Below are positions 52,117-61,440 of a DNA stretch of 64,000 nt, one piece after another (positions within the stretch are counted from its first letter, which is position 1; each line of letters starts with the position of its first letter). The DNA lies in NCBI RefSeq assembly GCF_014679505.1, contig NZ_CP061474.1, forward strand, positions 1,394,001 through 1,458,000, given 5' to 3'. The position numbers and the translations under genes were made by a program. The notes below the pieces were generated by a model. The model was not told where the DNA came from and did not search any database. It saw only the letters and a program-made list of their open reading frames with translations. Source of the stretch: Geobacillus sp. 46C-IIa (GTDB taxonomy: Bacteria > Bacillota > Bacilli > Bacillales > Anoxybacillaceae).

Positions 52117-53517
52117 ATGTATTATATGTTTTTGTCTCCTGCTAAGAGGCTCGTTTCAATATTGCTGATTTCAATTGTGTTGATGTTGGGAGCTTGTTCT
52201 AATCTGTCCTCTAATCAAGGAAGGAATAACAACGCTAGCAGTTCTAAAAACACTATTGAAATCGCTTTCCGAGATTTCGGCTCCGGGAGTGTAGGTTTAA
52301 AAGAATGGTTAAATGCTGTAAAAACGGAGTTTGAGCAACAACATCCGGATGTAAAAGTTCGATTTGTACCCATTCAGGCATCGGAAGGAGACTTTTTTGC
52401 CAAACTCGCTTTGATGGTAAAGAATGAGCAAACAGCCCCTGATATCGTTACGGAAGATACTTTTATGATTAACTCTGATGCGGCTGCTGGCAATATCGAC
52501 CCTCTAGATAAGTACATCGAGCAGTGGGATGATTGGAAAAATTTTAACGACAGGGTCAAGCAAGGGGTAACAGCTGTCGATGGAAAGGTATATGGTATTC
52601 CTTATAGCACCGATACACGCGGCCTTTGGTATAACGTCAATATTTTTCGTCAAGCAGGCCTTCCGGTACCGTGGAACCCAAAAAACTGGGATGATGTGCT
52701 AGAAGCTGCCAAAACCATTAAAGAAAAAGTACCAGGTGTCGTCCCATTCTGGGCAAACTCCGGCAAGGCAACAGGTGAGGCCACATCAATGCAGACATTT
52801 GAAATGCTTTTGTATGGGACAGAGGATACTTTATACAACTTTGACACAAAAAAATGGATTGTGAAGAGCCAAGGGTTTTTGGACTCTCTTGAGTTCATCC
52901 ATCAAATCTATTCAAATGATCTAGGTCCGGAACTGTCACAAGTATTAACCGGAAAAGCAGGAGATATTGTTCAAACAGAGTTAATGCCGAAAGAAAAGGT
53001 AGGTATTGTACTAAACGGGAACTGGGTTCCGGGGGTTTGGAGAGAAGGGGGGGCTGCGCCTTGGCCAGAAGGGACAGAAGTATATAAACTGACGGCAATG
53101 CCGACACAGCATGGGCAAGATCCTGGCTTTACTTCCATGTCTGGAGGTTGGGCGCTATCGATTCCTAGCAAAGCGGACAATAAGGATTTAGCATGGGAGT
53201 TTATTAAGTTGGCTACAAGCGAAAAGTATAACAAATTGTATGTCCTGAAACAAGGAGATTTAACTCCGCGTCTTGATGTTGCTGAGGATCCAGAAGTGCT
53301 TAACGCTCCTGGAAGTGTCACAAAAGAAGCGGCCAGCTTTATTAAATTTACACACTTTAGACCTGGGGTAGATAAATATCCAGCGGTTTCTACTGCTATT
53401 CAAGCAGCCGTCGAAGCGGTTGCTACAGGAAGCCTCAGTCCTAAAGAGGCGATGGAGCAATACGCCAGAGAGGTTACACGTGTAGTAGGTAAGGAAAATG
53501 TAGAAGTGCGGAAATAG
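52117..53517 (+). CDS. Sugar ABC transporter substrate-binding lipoprotein
   Basis: This 466-residue extracellular binding protein has a lipoprotein signal (LVSILLISIVLMLGAC, Cys near residue 26) and a family-1 fold: IEIAFRDFG, DIVTEDTFM, GIPYSTDTRGLWYNVNIFRQAGLPVP and FTSMSGGWALSIPSKADNKDLAWEFIKL. ATG 52117 follows GAGAGGGG; TTG 52114 and ATG 52126 are alternatives. Next to an alpha-mannosidase gene it presumably binds manno-oligosaccharides or other alpha-mannosides. A perfect hairpin follows the gene. Confidence 0.88.
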   Translation: MYYMFLSPAKRLVSILLISIVLMLGACSNLSSNQGRNNNASSSKNTIEIAFRDFGSGSVGLKEWLNAVKTEFEQQHPDVKVRFVPIQASEGDFFAKLALMVKNEQTAPDIVTEDTFMINSDAAAGNIDPLDKYIEQWDDWKNFNDRVKQGVTAVDGKVYGIPYSTDTRGLWYNVNIFRQAGLPVPWNPKNWDDVLEAAKTIKEKVPGVVPFWANSGKATGEATSMQTFEMLLYGTEDTLYNFDTKKWIVKSQGFLDSLEFIHQIYSNDLGPELSQVLTGKAGDIVQTELMPKEKVGIVLNGNWVPGVWREGGAAPWPEGTEVYKLTAMPTQHGQDPGFTSMSGGWALSIPSKADNKDLAWEFIKLATSEKYNKLYVLKQGDLTPRLDVAEDPEVLNAPGSVTKEAASFIKFTHFRPGVDKYPAVSTAIQAAVEAVATGSLSPKEAMEQYAREVTRVVGKENVEVRK

Positions 53518-53530
53518 AAGAGAATGGATA

Positions 53531-53562
53531 AAAAGTGATCATCTGATAAGATGATCACTTTT
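53531..53562 (+). terminator. Intra-operon hairpin after the sugar-binding protein gene
   Basis: AAAAGTGATCATC pairs perfectly with GATGATCACTTTT over a 6-base loop. It lies 14 bases after the stop and 28 before the permease start. As after tctC, it may cause partial termination or protect the 3' end so that binding protein exceeds permease. Confidence 0.75.
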
Positions 53563-53589
53563 ACAACACTTTTTTGGAAGGAGAATGCT

Positions 53590-54525
53590 ATGAATGTCGA
53601 TGTAAAAAAAAATGCTCATGGAAACCTACAACGTTTTTCGTATACTCGGAATAAAAAGGATCACCGTTTGGTATTAAGATCGATTTTATTCTTGTTTCCT
53701 GCCTGCTCTCTATTAGTGATTTTCTTTGCAGGACCGATTTTACTAACTTTTTATTTTGCCTTTACTAACATGTCGCTTACCGGTACAAGTGCCCAAGCAA
53801 TAGAGTTTGTTGGCTTTAAAAACTTTATGTATATGTTTTCAGATCCTAACTTTCGAGTCAGCGTTGTTAAAACGGTAGTTTTCCTTGTTTTTTCCGCTGT
53901 TATTGGGCAGCAAGTTTTAGGATTTATACTAGCGCTGTTAATGAAAGAAAGAAATCGTACATTCCGGCGTATTATAGGAACTACTGTGCTTGCAGGGTGG
54001 GTTACGCCAGAAATTGTTGTTGCATTTGCATTTTTTGCTTTTTTAAATGAACAAGGCACATTAAATACTATACTCCAATGGATCGGGATTAAACCTATTG
54101 CATGGTTATTTACTTTTCCGATGGTTAGTGTAGTTATCGCTAATATTTGGCATGGAACAGCATTTTCTATGTTAGTATTCCAATCTGCTCTCGACAATGT
54201 TCCTAAGTCGTTAGAAGAAGCGGCGATTATTGACGGTGCAACAAGATGGCAGAGGTTGTGGAAAATCATTATTCCTGTGATTAAGGGACAAATTGTTACA
54301 AACATGATTCTTGTTACATTACAAACATTAGGTGTATTCACGTTAATTTACGCCTTAACGGGTGGAGGACCCGGAATGGCAACTCAAACACTCCCGATTT
54401 ATATGTACAATCAGGCTTTTGTTAACTACCAGTTAGGGTACGGAACCGCTATTTCATTGGCCATGCTGCTAATTGGAATAATTGCAAGCTTACTATATAT
54501 TCGTCTGTTAAAAGTTAAAGTGTAA
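53590..54525 (+). CDS. Sugar ABC transporter permease (MalF type)
   Basis: This 311-residue membrane protein has six predicted TM segments and the EAA loop EEAAIIDGATRWQRLWKIIIPVI that docks the ATPase. LFLFPACSLLVIFFAGPILLTFYFAF opens the membrane domain. It is one half of the import channel for the sugar bound by the upstream lipoprotein. It starts at ATG 53590 behind GGAAGGAGA. Confidence 0.9.
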   Translation: MNVDVKKNAHGNLQRFSYTRNKKDHRLVLRSILFLFPACSLLVIFFAGPILLTFYFAFTNMSLTGTSAQAIEFVGFKNFMYMFSDPNFRVSVVKTVVFLVFSAVIGQQVLGFILALLMKERNRTFRRIIGTTVLAGWVTPEIVVAFAFFAFLNEQGTLNTILQWIGIKPIAWLFTFPMVSVVIANIWHGTAFSMLVFQSALDNVPKSLEEAAIIDGATRWQRLWKIIIPVIKGQIVTNMILVTLQTLGVFTLIYALTGGGPGMATQTLPIYMYNQAFVNYQLGYGTAISLAMLLIGIIASLLYIRLLKVKV

Positions 54526-54540
54526 GGGAAAGAGGTGGAA

Positions 54541-55371
54541 ATGAAGATGGCCAATCGTACATTGGAGAAGGTTATTCCATACATTGTACTTAGCTTCATA
54601 GGAATAGTGTTTTTGTTACCTCTGCTATGGATCCTTTTTTCATCGTTTGATCCTCATGCTACAGTATCATTGAAGATCCCGAAGACGGTTAGTGTGGAGA
54701 ACTTTGCTTCGGTTTTGGCAGACAAGGCAAATCAGCAGTCTCTGTTAATCGGAGTTTTTCTCTCGCTTGGTCAGGCAATTATAACGGTGGTAGCCGCTAC
54801 ATTAGCAGCGTATCCGTTATCGAGATATCAACTCAAATATAAGAAGCCTTTTCTTTTGACCATTTTATTTATGACATCATTACCAATTACCGCTGTAATG
54901 GTTCCTGTGTATCAATTGTTTATGTTTTTGAATTTACATGACTCGTTGTTGGGGACAATGTTATTTCTTGCATCCTCCTCATTACCTTATGCAATTTGGA
55001 TGACAAAAAACTTTATGGATGCCGTACCGCTTGAATTAGAGGAGTCTGCATGGATAGATGGGGCATCAGTGTTGAAAGGACTTCAAAAAGTCGTAGCCCC
55101 ATTGATGATTCCGGGAATCTGTACAGTTGCAATTTTTACTTTTACTTTAAGCTGGGGGAATTTTTTCGTTCCTTACATCTTAATACAATCTCCAGAAAAG
55201 CTTCCGGCGTCTGTAACGATTTACCAGTTTTTTGGACAATACGGCATGGTTGAATACGGAAAACTGGCTGCTTTTTCGCTAATTTACACAATCCCTCCTA
55301 TCGTTCTTTACACGATTAGTCAACGCTTTATGTCCGAAGGGTTTAGTTTTGCAGGGGCAACAAAAGGATAA
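54541..55371 (+). CDS. Sugar ABC transporter permease (MalG type)
   Basis: This 276-residue membrane protein has about six TM segments and the EAA loop LEESAWIDGASVLKGLQKVVAPLMIPG. It is the second half of the import channel. ATG 54541 follows AAAGAGGTGG; ATG 54547 is also possible. No ATPase gene follows; a shared MsmX-like ATPase encoded elsewhere is the usual solution in Bacillaceae. Confidence 0.9.
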   Translation: MKMANRTLEKVIPYIVLSFIGIVFLLPLLWILFSSFDPHATVSLKIPKTVSVENFASVLADKANQQSLLIGVFLSLGQAIITVVAATLAAYPLSRYQLKYKKPFLLTILFMTSLPITAVMVPVYQLFMFLNLHDSLLGTMLFLASSSLPYAIWMTKNFMDAVPLELEESAWIDGASVLKGLQKVVAPLMIPGICTVAIFTFTLSWGNFFVPYILIQSPEKLPASVTIYQFFGQYGMVEYGKLAAFSLIYTIPPIVLYTISQRFMSEGFSFAGATKG

Positions 55372-55414
55372 GCGAAACTTACGGTAATAAAATATTGGGT
55401 GGAGGAGATTTGAT

Positions 55415-58400
55415 ATGTTTTTGACTGAAGAGAAACTAGAAGCTCGTATTAATGAGTTGTCAGAGTATCGTTATCGTGAAGCAATTTCGATCCCAGAGTT
55501 TCGTTTTTTAGTCGATGAAAAAGGCGCGATAGGTGCCCGCCCGCCCGAAACGAAGGAATGGGAGATTATTAGACTAGGTGACTACTGGAGTGGGAGGGAT
55601 ACCTATGCCTGGCTTCAAATCGATATTGATATTCCGGAACAATGGGAAGGAAGGGAAATAGTAGGTATATTTGATTTTGGTAAAACAGGTGGGGGAAATA
55701 ACTCAGGATTTGAGTCACTTTTATATTTCAACGGGGTTCCGTACCAAGGTGTCGATTCGAATCATATGGAAGTATTTTTTCCGAAAGAGGCGGCTGGCTC
55801 TAAACTGAGTTTAACGTTTCGCCTCTGGTCAGGGCTTGAAGGGGGAGGAATTCCGAAACCACAGGAACATAAGATAAAACGGGCAGAGATAGCTTGGCTC
55901 GATGAGGTTACTGATGATTTGTTTTTTACTGGAAAAGCTATTCTTGGCACGGTGAGAATTCTTGATCGGCACTCTCCTGAACGCCAGTTACTTCTCTCGC
56001 TATTGGATCGCGCATTTCGGCAAATTGACTGGTCAAGACCTAAATCTGACTCATTCTATCATTCTGTCGCTATCGCTCTTCAGGTACTTAAAGATGAATT
56101 AAAGAAAATGGAGAAAAAACACCCGGTAACGGTTCGTTGTATTGGGCACACACACATCGATGTTGCCTGGCTTTGGCGCCTTAAGCATACAAGGGAGAAG
56201 GCGGCGAGATCATTTTCTACAGTGCTTCGACTGATGGAGAAATATCCAGAGTACATTTTTTTGCAAACCCAGCCTCAGCTATACGAATATATTAAATCAG
56301 ATTATCCTGAAATATTCGAGCAAATTCGGAAGCGGATTGCGGAAGGGCGTTGGGAAGCAGGAGGAACGATGTGGCTAGAAGCGGATTGTAACATTCCCTC
56401 CGGAGAATCATTGGTGCGGCAAATACTCACGGGAACTCGTTTTTTGCGCAATGAGTTCGGTGTAGAGTGTAAATATTTATGGCTCCCGGATGTATTTGGC
56501 TATAACTGGGCTTTACCGCAGATTCTAAAAAAATCAGGGATTCATACATTTATGACTACGAAAATTAGTTGGAACCAATATAATAGAATGCCCCATGATA
56601 CATTCTTGTGGAGGGGGATTGACGGAAGTGAAGTTCTTACACATTTTATTACAACCCCGGAACCGAACAAAAATTGGTGGTTCTACACCTATAATGGAGT
56701 AATTACGCCGGAGACGGTGCAAGGAATTTGGAATTCATACAGGGATAAGGCCATTAACCAAGAATTGCTTCTATCATACGGTTATGGAGATGGCGGGGGA
56801 GGAGTCAATAGGGAAATGTTAGAGATGCGCCGCCGCCTAAACGATATTCCCGGATTGCCAAATGTAGAAACGGGTAGGGCAGATGAGTTTTTTGAACGGT
56901 TACATAAAAAAATTAAAGAGACCGATCAGTATATACACGTATGGGATGGAGAACTTTATCTTGAGTATCATCGCGGAACTTATACAAGCCAAGCTTACAA
57001 TAAGAGAATGAACCGAAAGATGGAGCTTCTGTATCGCGAGACAGAGTGGATGGGAATCGTGTCAGCAATGTTAAACTCTGATTGGTCCCATTATCCTTCT
57101 GAACAGCTGAATAAGGGATGGAAGATCATTCTGCGCAACCAGTTTCACGATATTATTCCTGGCTCATCGATTCGTGAAGTGTATGAGGATAGTAAAGAGG
57201 AATATGAAACGGCTGAAAAGTATGCATCAAGCGCTTGGGAAAATCTGAGCAAGAGTATCATAATTCGGCAAGAAGAGAGAACGGTTACAGTGTTTAATTC
57301 TTCTCCATGGGTAAGAACAGATTTAATCCGAGTTCCAGTAACGGCAGAGACCAAAAAAGGAATATGGAAGGATGGATCAGGGAAGGAGTTAAAAGCAGAA
57401 AGAGTCGGTGACAGTTGGGTTGTATTAGTAGAAGATGTTCCGTCTCTAGGATTCAGTACAATTCGATTGTATGGTGAGGAATCGGGGAATACTTTGGATC
57501 AAACGGATTTATTCCATATTGGCTCCTCTGAAATTACTTCACCGTACTACAAAATTAAATGGAATGATAAAGGACAAATTACCTCCATTTACGACTTCGA
57601 GGCAAAACGAGAGGTCTTAGATGACGGGAAATGTGGAAACGTATTGCAAGTATTTGAGGATAAACCTCTGCGCTTCGATGCTTGGGATATTGATATATTC
57701 TACCAGGAGAAAAAGAGGGAAGTAGAAGATTTACGACGTGTAAGTGTAAAAGAGATCACCCCGCTTTATGCCATTGTCCATTTTGAATGGGGATATATGG
57801 ACTCTTCGATTAAACAGGATATGATTGTATATGCACATAGCAGAAGAATCGATTTTAAAACAGAGGTAGACTGGAAAGAGCAAAACCAATTGTTGAAGGT
57901 GGCGTTCCCTGTAAAGATTCGTTCTACGCTGGCGACTTATGATATCCAATTTGGCAATGTAAAAAGACCTACTCACTGGAACACAAGTTGGGATTATGCC
58001 AAGTTTGAAACAGTTGCGCATCAATGGGCTGATTTATCGGAAACGGGATATGGGGTTAGTTTGTTGAATGATTGCAAATACGGTTATGACATTAAAGATA
58101 ATGTTATGAGGCTATCATTGATTAAATCTGCCACCTACCCAGATTACAAGCAAGACCAAGGACATCACATTTTCACTTATTCCTTACTTCCGCATGTGGG
58201 CGATTGGGTAGAAGGACAGACAGTAAAAGAAGCGTGGTATTTGAATAATCCGTTGACTTACAGGATAGGGAAACCCGTTAAAGAAACATTTTCACTGTTT
58301 CATGTTAATGCAAATAACATCATGATTGATGCTGTCAAAAAAGCGGAAGATACCAATCAAATTGTTCTCCGTTTACATGAATTTACAGGAAGGAGAGGCA

Positions 58401-58549
58401 AAGTGTATATAACAAGTGACTTGTCTATCTCTGCCTGGCAAGAGTGTGATCTTATGGAAAGAGGAATAGGGGAGAAGAAGGTAGATGAGAAGTTGGAGTT
58501 TGATATAAATCCATATGAGATTAAAACATTTCTTATAGATTTAAAATAG
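55415..58549 (+). CDS. Alpha-mannosidase (glycoside hydrolase family 38)
   Basis: This 1044-residue cytoplasmic enzyme has GH38 metal-site residues in GHTHIDVAWLWRLKHT (His 245, His 247, Asp 249), the nucleophile Asp 324 in WLEADCNIPSGESLVRQ and LPDVFGYNWALPQILKKSG. A beta-sandwich C-terminal half (about 620-1040) completes it. It has no signal peptide, so it cleaves alpha-mannosides after import by the ABC transporter directly upstream. The length agrees with bacterial and Class 2 GH38 enzymes. Start ATG 55415 follows GGTGGAGGAG. Whether it acts on free manno-oligosaccharides, mannosylglycerate or fungal mannan is not shown by sequence. Confidence 0.93.
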   Translation: MFLTEEKLEARINELSEYRYREAISIPEFRFLVDEKGAIGARPPETKEWEIIRLGDYWSGRDTYAWLQIDIDIPEQWEGREIVGIFDFGKTGGGNNSGFESLLYFNGVPYQGVDSNHMEVFFPKEAAGSKLSLTFRLWSGLEGGGIPKPQEHKIKRAEIAWLDEVTDDLFFTGKAILGTVRILDRHSPERQLLLSLLDRAFRQIDWSRPKSDSFYHSVAIALQVLKDELKKMEKKHPVTVRCIGHTHIDVAWLWRLKHTREKAARSFSTVLRLMEKYPEYIFLQTQPQLYEYIKSDYPEIFEQIRKRIAEGRWEAGGTMWLEADCNIPSGESLVRQILTGTRFLRNEFGVECKYLWLPDVFGYNWALPQILKKSGIHTFMTTKISWNQYNRMPHDTFLWRGIDGSEVLTHFITTPEPNKNWWFYTYNGVITPETVQGIWNSYRDKAINQELLLSYGYGDGGGGVNREMLEMRRRLNDIPGLPNVETGRADEFFERLHKKIKETDQYIHVWDGELYLEYHRGTYTSQAYNKRMNRKMELLYRETEWMGIVSAMLNSDWSHYPSEQLNKGWKIILRNQFHDIIPGSSIREVYEDSKEEYETAEKYASSAWENLSKSIIIRQEERTVTVFNSSPWVRTDLIRVPVTAETKKGIWKDGSGKELKAERVGDSWVVLVEDVPSLGFSTIRLYGEESGNTLDQTDLFHIGSSEITSPYYKIKWNDKGQITSIYDFEAKREVLDDGKCGNVLQVFEDKPLRFDAWDIDIFYQEKKREVEDLRRVSVKEITPLYAIVHFEWGYMDSSIKQDMIVYAHSRRIDFKTEVDWKEQNQLLKVAFPVKIRSTLATYDIQFGNVKRPTHWNTSWDYAKFETVAHQWADLSETGYGVSLLNDCKYGYDIKDNVMRLSLIKSATYPDYKQDQGHHIFTYSLLPHVGDWVEGQTVKEAWYLNNPLTYRIGKPVKETFSLFHVNANNIMIDAVKKAEDTNQIVLRLHEFTGRRGKVYITSDLSISAWQECDLMERGIGEKKVDEKLEFDINPYEIKTFLIDLK

Positions 58550-58566
58550 TATATCGAATGACTGCT

Positions 58567-58615
58567 ATATCCCCTTATTGGTATTAGAGTTGCTTTTATG
58601 ACCATAAGGGGATAT
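58567..58615 (+). terminator. Terminator after the alpha-mannosidase gene
   Basis: ATATCCCCTTAT pairs with ATAAGGGGATAT across a 25-base loop, followed by TTGTAT. It closes the mannoside operon. Confidence 0.7.
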
Positions 58616-58783
58616 TTGTATATTCACGTTTCACGCTCATCCGTCTCGAATAAAAGGATTCTCGAACGAAAAGAATGTATTACCTTCATCCCGAATTTCG
58701 CGGTGAACCTCCGTTATTAATAGTTCGGATAGCCGAAATCGAGAAAATTATGTATCTTTATCGTACATTTGTTTGTATTTCTG

Positions 58784-58959
58784 GAACGATTATGTCTGAT
58801 TTGGAAAAAAGAGGGGAAAACGGTTTTTTGGCGTGCCGGAATCCAGAAAAGGGAATCCCGCTTGTCCTTCTTGTCCATTGGCGCCAAATCACTTTGAAAA
58901 TTGTCTCTAAGATTCGACACTGGGAAGGACTATGACTCATTAATTCACGGGCTCTCTAG
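58784..58959 (+). mobile_element. 3'-end relic of an IS1182-type element
   Basis: This 176-base stretch resembles the last part of the IS1182-type element at 11017-12579: shared TTTGGCGCCAAAT-like and TTAATTCACsssCTsTCTAG blocks, and a final CTAG at 58956. It would encode the end of the transposase and the right inverted repeat only. No left end or upstream part is present, so it is a fossil. Confidence 0.7.
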
Positions 58960-59005
58960 ACCGGTTTTTATTATGCATAAATTTATTCTGAAATCGAAAA
59001 AATCA

Positions 59006-59034
59006 TTGAAAGAAAGTGGAAAAAACAATAAAAT
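59006..59034 (+). promoter_or_regulatory. Sigma-A promoter of the LacI-family regulator gene
   Basis: TTGAAA, 17 bases, TAAAAT. The palindromic AGCAAGCGCTTTAC (59047-59060) lies just after the expected start point and resembles the operators at 60290 and 60374. Confidence 0.65.
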
Positions 59035-59046
59035 AACATTAATAAG

Positions 59047-59060
59047 AGCAAGCGCTTTAC
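59047..59060 (+). promoter_or_regulatory. Operator-like AAGCGCTT palindrome before the LacI gene
   Basis: AGCAAGCGCTTTAC carries the AAGCGCTT core found twice in the next operon leader. It is less perfect than those and could equally be a cre. Confidence 0.5.
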
Positions 59061-59101
59061 CTAACAAACTTGACTACAACAGATGGAGAGAATGATGAGC
59101 G

Positions 59102-60118
59102 ATGAAAGTAACCATTTATGATGTAGCAAAAAAAGCGGGTGTATCCATTTCAACGGTATCAAGGGTGCTCAATAATACCGGGCGCATCAGTGAAAGAACG
59201 AGAAAGAGAGTCCTACGGGTAATGGAAGAGTTGCATTATCAACCGAGCATGGTCGCCTCGGCGTTGACTGGGAAGCGGACAAGAACGATTGGCCTTGTCA
59301 TCCCTGACGTAGCAAACCCATTTTTTTCTGAAATCGCTAGGAAAGTGGAAGATCGGGGGAGAGAACAGGGATTTAACGTTCTGATGTGCAATACGGATAA
59401 CAACCCGGAGACGGAAGAAATGTATCTTTCTTTGTTACGCCAAAAAAGCGTGGATGGCATCATTATCGGAACCACAACGAACAATTATACAATGATCAAA
59501 GAGCTGTTGGAAGAGAATTTCCCTTTGGTTTTTATTGCCCAAGACATCCCGGAGCTGGCCATTAACGTAGTGAGAGTTGATGATTTTTTAGGAGGGTATC
59601 AAGCTGTCTCGCATCTTGTTTCCCTAGGCCATCAACAGATCGCGATCATGCTTGGGAATTTAAGTCGCACAAGCGATAAATACAGGTTGCAGGCCTATCA
59701 GCAGGTGCTTCAAGAAAACGGCCTGAAATGCGAAGAATCTTGGATTGTATATACGGACTATTCGATGGCTGATGGCAAAAGAGCGGCGATGGAGCTGTTG
59801 CAGTCGACCCCAAGGCCGACTGCGATTTTCGCCTGTTTTGATTCTCTTGCCGTCGGCATTTACCAAGCGGCCAAAGAGTTAGGACTCCGCATTCCCGATG
59901 ATTTGTCGGTGGTTGGATTTGACAATACAATTTTATCGTCTATTATTGACCCACCGTTGACGACAGTTGCCCAACCTATTGAAGAAATGGGGAGGCAAGC
60001 GGTTGACCTGTTAATTGCTCAAGTTGAAGGGATCAATCATACGAAACAGCGGATCATTCTGCCGCCTCATCTAGTGGTAAGGAAATCAGCCTGTTATATC
60101 GCTAAAGTGAAATCGTAA
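59102..60118 (+). CDS. LacI-family transcriptional regulator of the inositol-type operon
   Basis: This 338-residue LacI regulator has a helix-turn-helix (TIYDVAKKAGVSISTVSRVLNNTGRISERTRKRV), hinge VASALTGKRT and effector domain with VIPDVANPFFSEIARKVEDRG and VVGFDNTILSSIIDPPLTTVAQP. It is upstream of three Gfo/Idh/MocA dehydrogenase genes and a sugar-binding protein gene, and two perfect AAGCGCTT palindromes lie between it and them. It is probably their repressor; I recall a LacI-type IolQ regulating inositol operons in Geobacillus, and this gene could be its orthologue. It starts at ATG 59102 after GGAGAGAATGATGAG. Confidence 0.85.
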   Translation: MKVTIYDVAKKAGVSISTVSRVLNNTGRISERTRKRVLRVMEELHYQPSMVASALTGKRTRTIGLVIPDVANPFFSEIARKVEDRGREQGFNVLMCNTDNNPETEEMYLSLLRQKSVDGIIIGTTTNNYTMIKELLEENFPLVFIAQDIPELAINVVRVDDFLGGYQAVSHLVSLGHQQIAIMLGNLSRTSDKYRLQAYQQVLQENGLKCEESWIVYTDYSMADGKRAAMELLQSTPRPTAIFACFDSLAVGIYQAAKELGLRIPDDLSVVGFDNTILSSIIDPPLTTVAQPIEEMGRQAVDLLIAQVEGINHTKQRIILPPHLVVRKSACYIAKVKS

Positions 60119-60184
60119 GGGTGTGAGTAGATTGTTTTTATGAAACAATAGATGTTACCGGGGAAAACGTTTAATTTAATGAGA

Positions 60185-60218
60185 AGAACAGCTGTAAATA
60201 GCTATTCTTTTATTTTTT
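60185..60218 (+). terminator. Terminator after the LacI gene
   Basis: AGAACAGCT and AGCTATTCT form a stem with one mismatch, followed by TTTATTTTTT. It separates the regulator from the dehydrogenase operon. Confidence 0.7.
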
Positions 60219-60249
60219 AACAAAAATTCTATAAATTCAGAAAAAATAC

Positions 60250-60278
60250 TTGATAAAATAACAGGGTGAGGGTAAAAT
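60250..60278 (+). promoter_or_regulatory. Sigma-A promoter of the dehydrogenase operon
   Basis: TTGATA (60250-60255), a 17-base spacer and TAAAAT (60273-60278). The expected start point is just before operator 1 at 60290. Confidence 0.75.
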
Positions 60279-60289
60279 AAAAAACAAAA

Positions 60290-60303
60290 GGAAAGCGCTT
60301 GCT
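60290..60303 (+). promoter_or_regulatory. LacI-type operator 1 of the inositol-type operon
   Basis: GGAAAGCGCTTGCT fits RGWAAGCGCTTSCY, the 14-bp palindrome I recall for Geobacillus IolQ, at every position. It lies directly downstream of the promoter. Confidence 0.75.
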
Positions 60304-60373
60304 CAAAAAGCTTGATAGGGATTTGATTACACTATTTATTAATGGACATGATAACCATTGTTTTCGATGTATT

Positions 60374-60387
60374 AGAAAGCGCTTCCC
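60374..60387 (+). promoter_or_regulatory. LacI-type operator 2 of the inositol-type operon
   Basis: AGAAAGCGCTTCCC also fits RGWAAGCGCTTSCY fully. It is 84 bp (8 helical turns) from operator 1 and 30 bases before the first gene, so looping by one repressor tetramer is possible. Confidence 0.75.
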
Positions 60388-60416
60388 TTCTACAACGGAG
60401 ATGAGGAGGAGAAATA

Positions 60417-61421
60417 ATGACTCGGGTGAAAGTAGGAATTTTGGGAGCCGGAGGGATTGCCAAGGTACATACGTCGATCCTAAAGAAAGATGAGAGGGTT
60501 CAAATTATTGGGGTAGCGGATATTGTGGAAGAAAGAGCCGCTTCATTGGCGAAGGAAGCCGGGGAAGCAAAAGCGGTCAAAAGCCTCGAGGAATTATTTG
60601 ATCTTGGTGTAGATGCTGTTTACGTGACGACGCCAAACACGATGCATGTTGAGCCGGTACTAAAATGTCTGGAAAACAATGTGCATGTGTTCTCAGAAAA
60701 ACCGATGGCGACTTCTTTGGAGGGGGCAGAGCAGATCAGGCAAGCGGCTGAACGATCAAAGGCGATTTACAACTTGGGAATGAACCGTCGATATGCGTCG
60801 GTGTACAAAAGAGTCAAGGAATTGGTTGATTCCGGGGAGGTCCCCCCCTATTTGGCTCATGTAAAAATGAACCGCGGCGAACTGTTAAATCCCCCTTGGA
60901 CGGCAAACCCGAAGGTGACGGGAGGCTTCTTGTATGAAACTCCTTTCCATTTGATGGATCTGTGCCGTTATTTATTTGGTGAAGTACAAACGGTTTACTG
61001 CGAAGCAAAACAAAATATTTCGACAGAGGAATTAGATACATTCGCGATTATGATGACATTTGTCTCGGGGACGATCGTCAATTTTGTGACGTATGCTCAT
61101 GCCGGATGGAGCTTTCCGTTTGAGAGTTTGGAGGTTTATGGGAAGTATAGCACGGTCGCAACCCAAGAACTCGAAAAAGTCATGTATGCCCCAGGGTTGC
61201 AGCAGGCGGCGCACATTCATGATTTCTATCAATTATCCATTGAAGAAAAATGGGGATATAAGGAAGAGGATCGTCTGTTTATTGATGCCATTATCCATGG
61301 AACAAAGCCTCCGGTGACAGCTGAAGATGGATTCCGCTCGATTCAATTGCTAGAGGCGATTTATGAAAGTGCTAAAACGGGGAAAATAATCGACTTTCGC
61401 CAAACAGCTCCGTCAAAATAA
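60417..61421 (+). CDS. Gfo/Idh/MocA-family oxidoreductase, first of three
   Basis: This 334-residue NAD(P)-dependent dehydrogenase has GILGAGGIAKVHTSIL for cofactor binding, SEKPMATSLEGAEQI with the family Lys, and the C-terminal ETPFHLMDLCRYLFGEVQ with a catalytic His. Likely substrates are inositols or other cyclic or sugar alcohols. ATG 60417 follows GGAGGAGAAATA. It is the first gene after the two operators and begins a run of three paralogues. Confidence 0.85.
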   Translation: MTRVKVGILGAGGIAKVHTSILKKDERVQIIGVADIVEERAASLAKEAGEAKAVKSLEELFDLGVDAVYVTTPNTMHVEPVLKCLENNVHVFSEKPMATSLEGAEQIRQAAERSKAIYNLGMNRRYASVYKRVKELVDSGEVPPYLAHVKMNRGELLNPPWTANPKVTGGFLYETPFHLMDLCRYLFGEVQTVYCEAKQNISTEELDTFAIMMTFVSGTIVNFVTYAHAGWSFPFESLEVYGKYSTVATQELEKVMYAPGLQQAAHIHDFYQLSIEEKWGYKEEDRLFIDAIIHGTKPPVTAEDGFRSIQLLEAIYESAKTGKIIDFRQTAPSK

Positions 61422-61440
61422 TAAAAAGGCGGGTGAGAGA

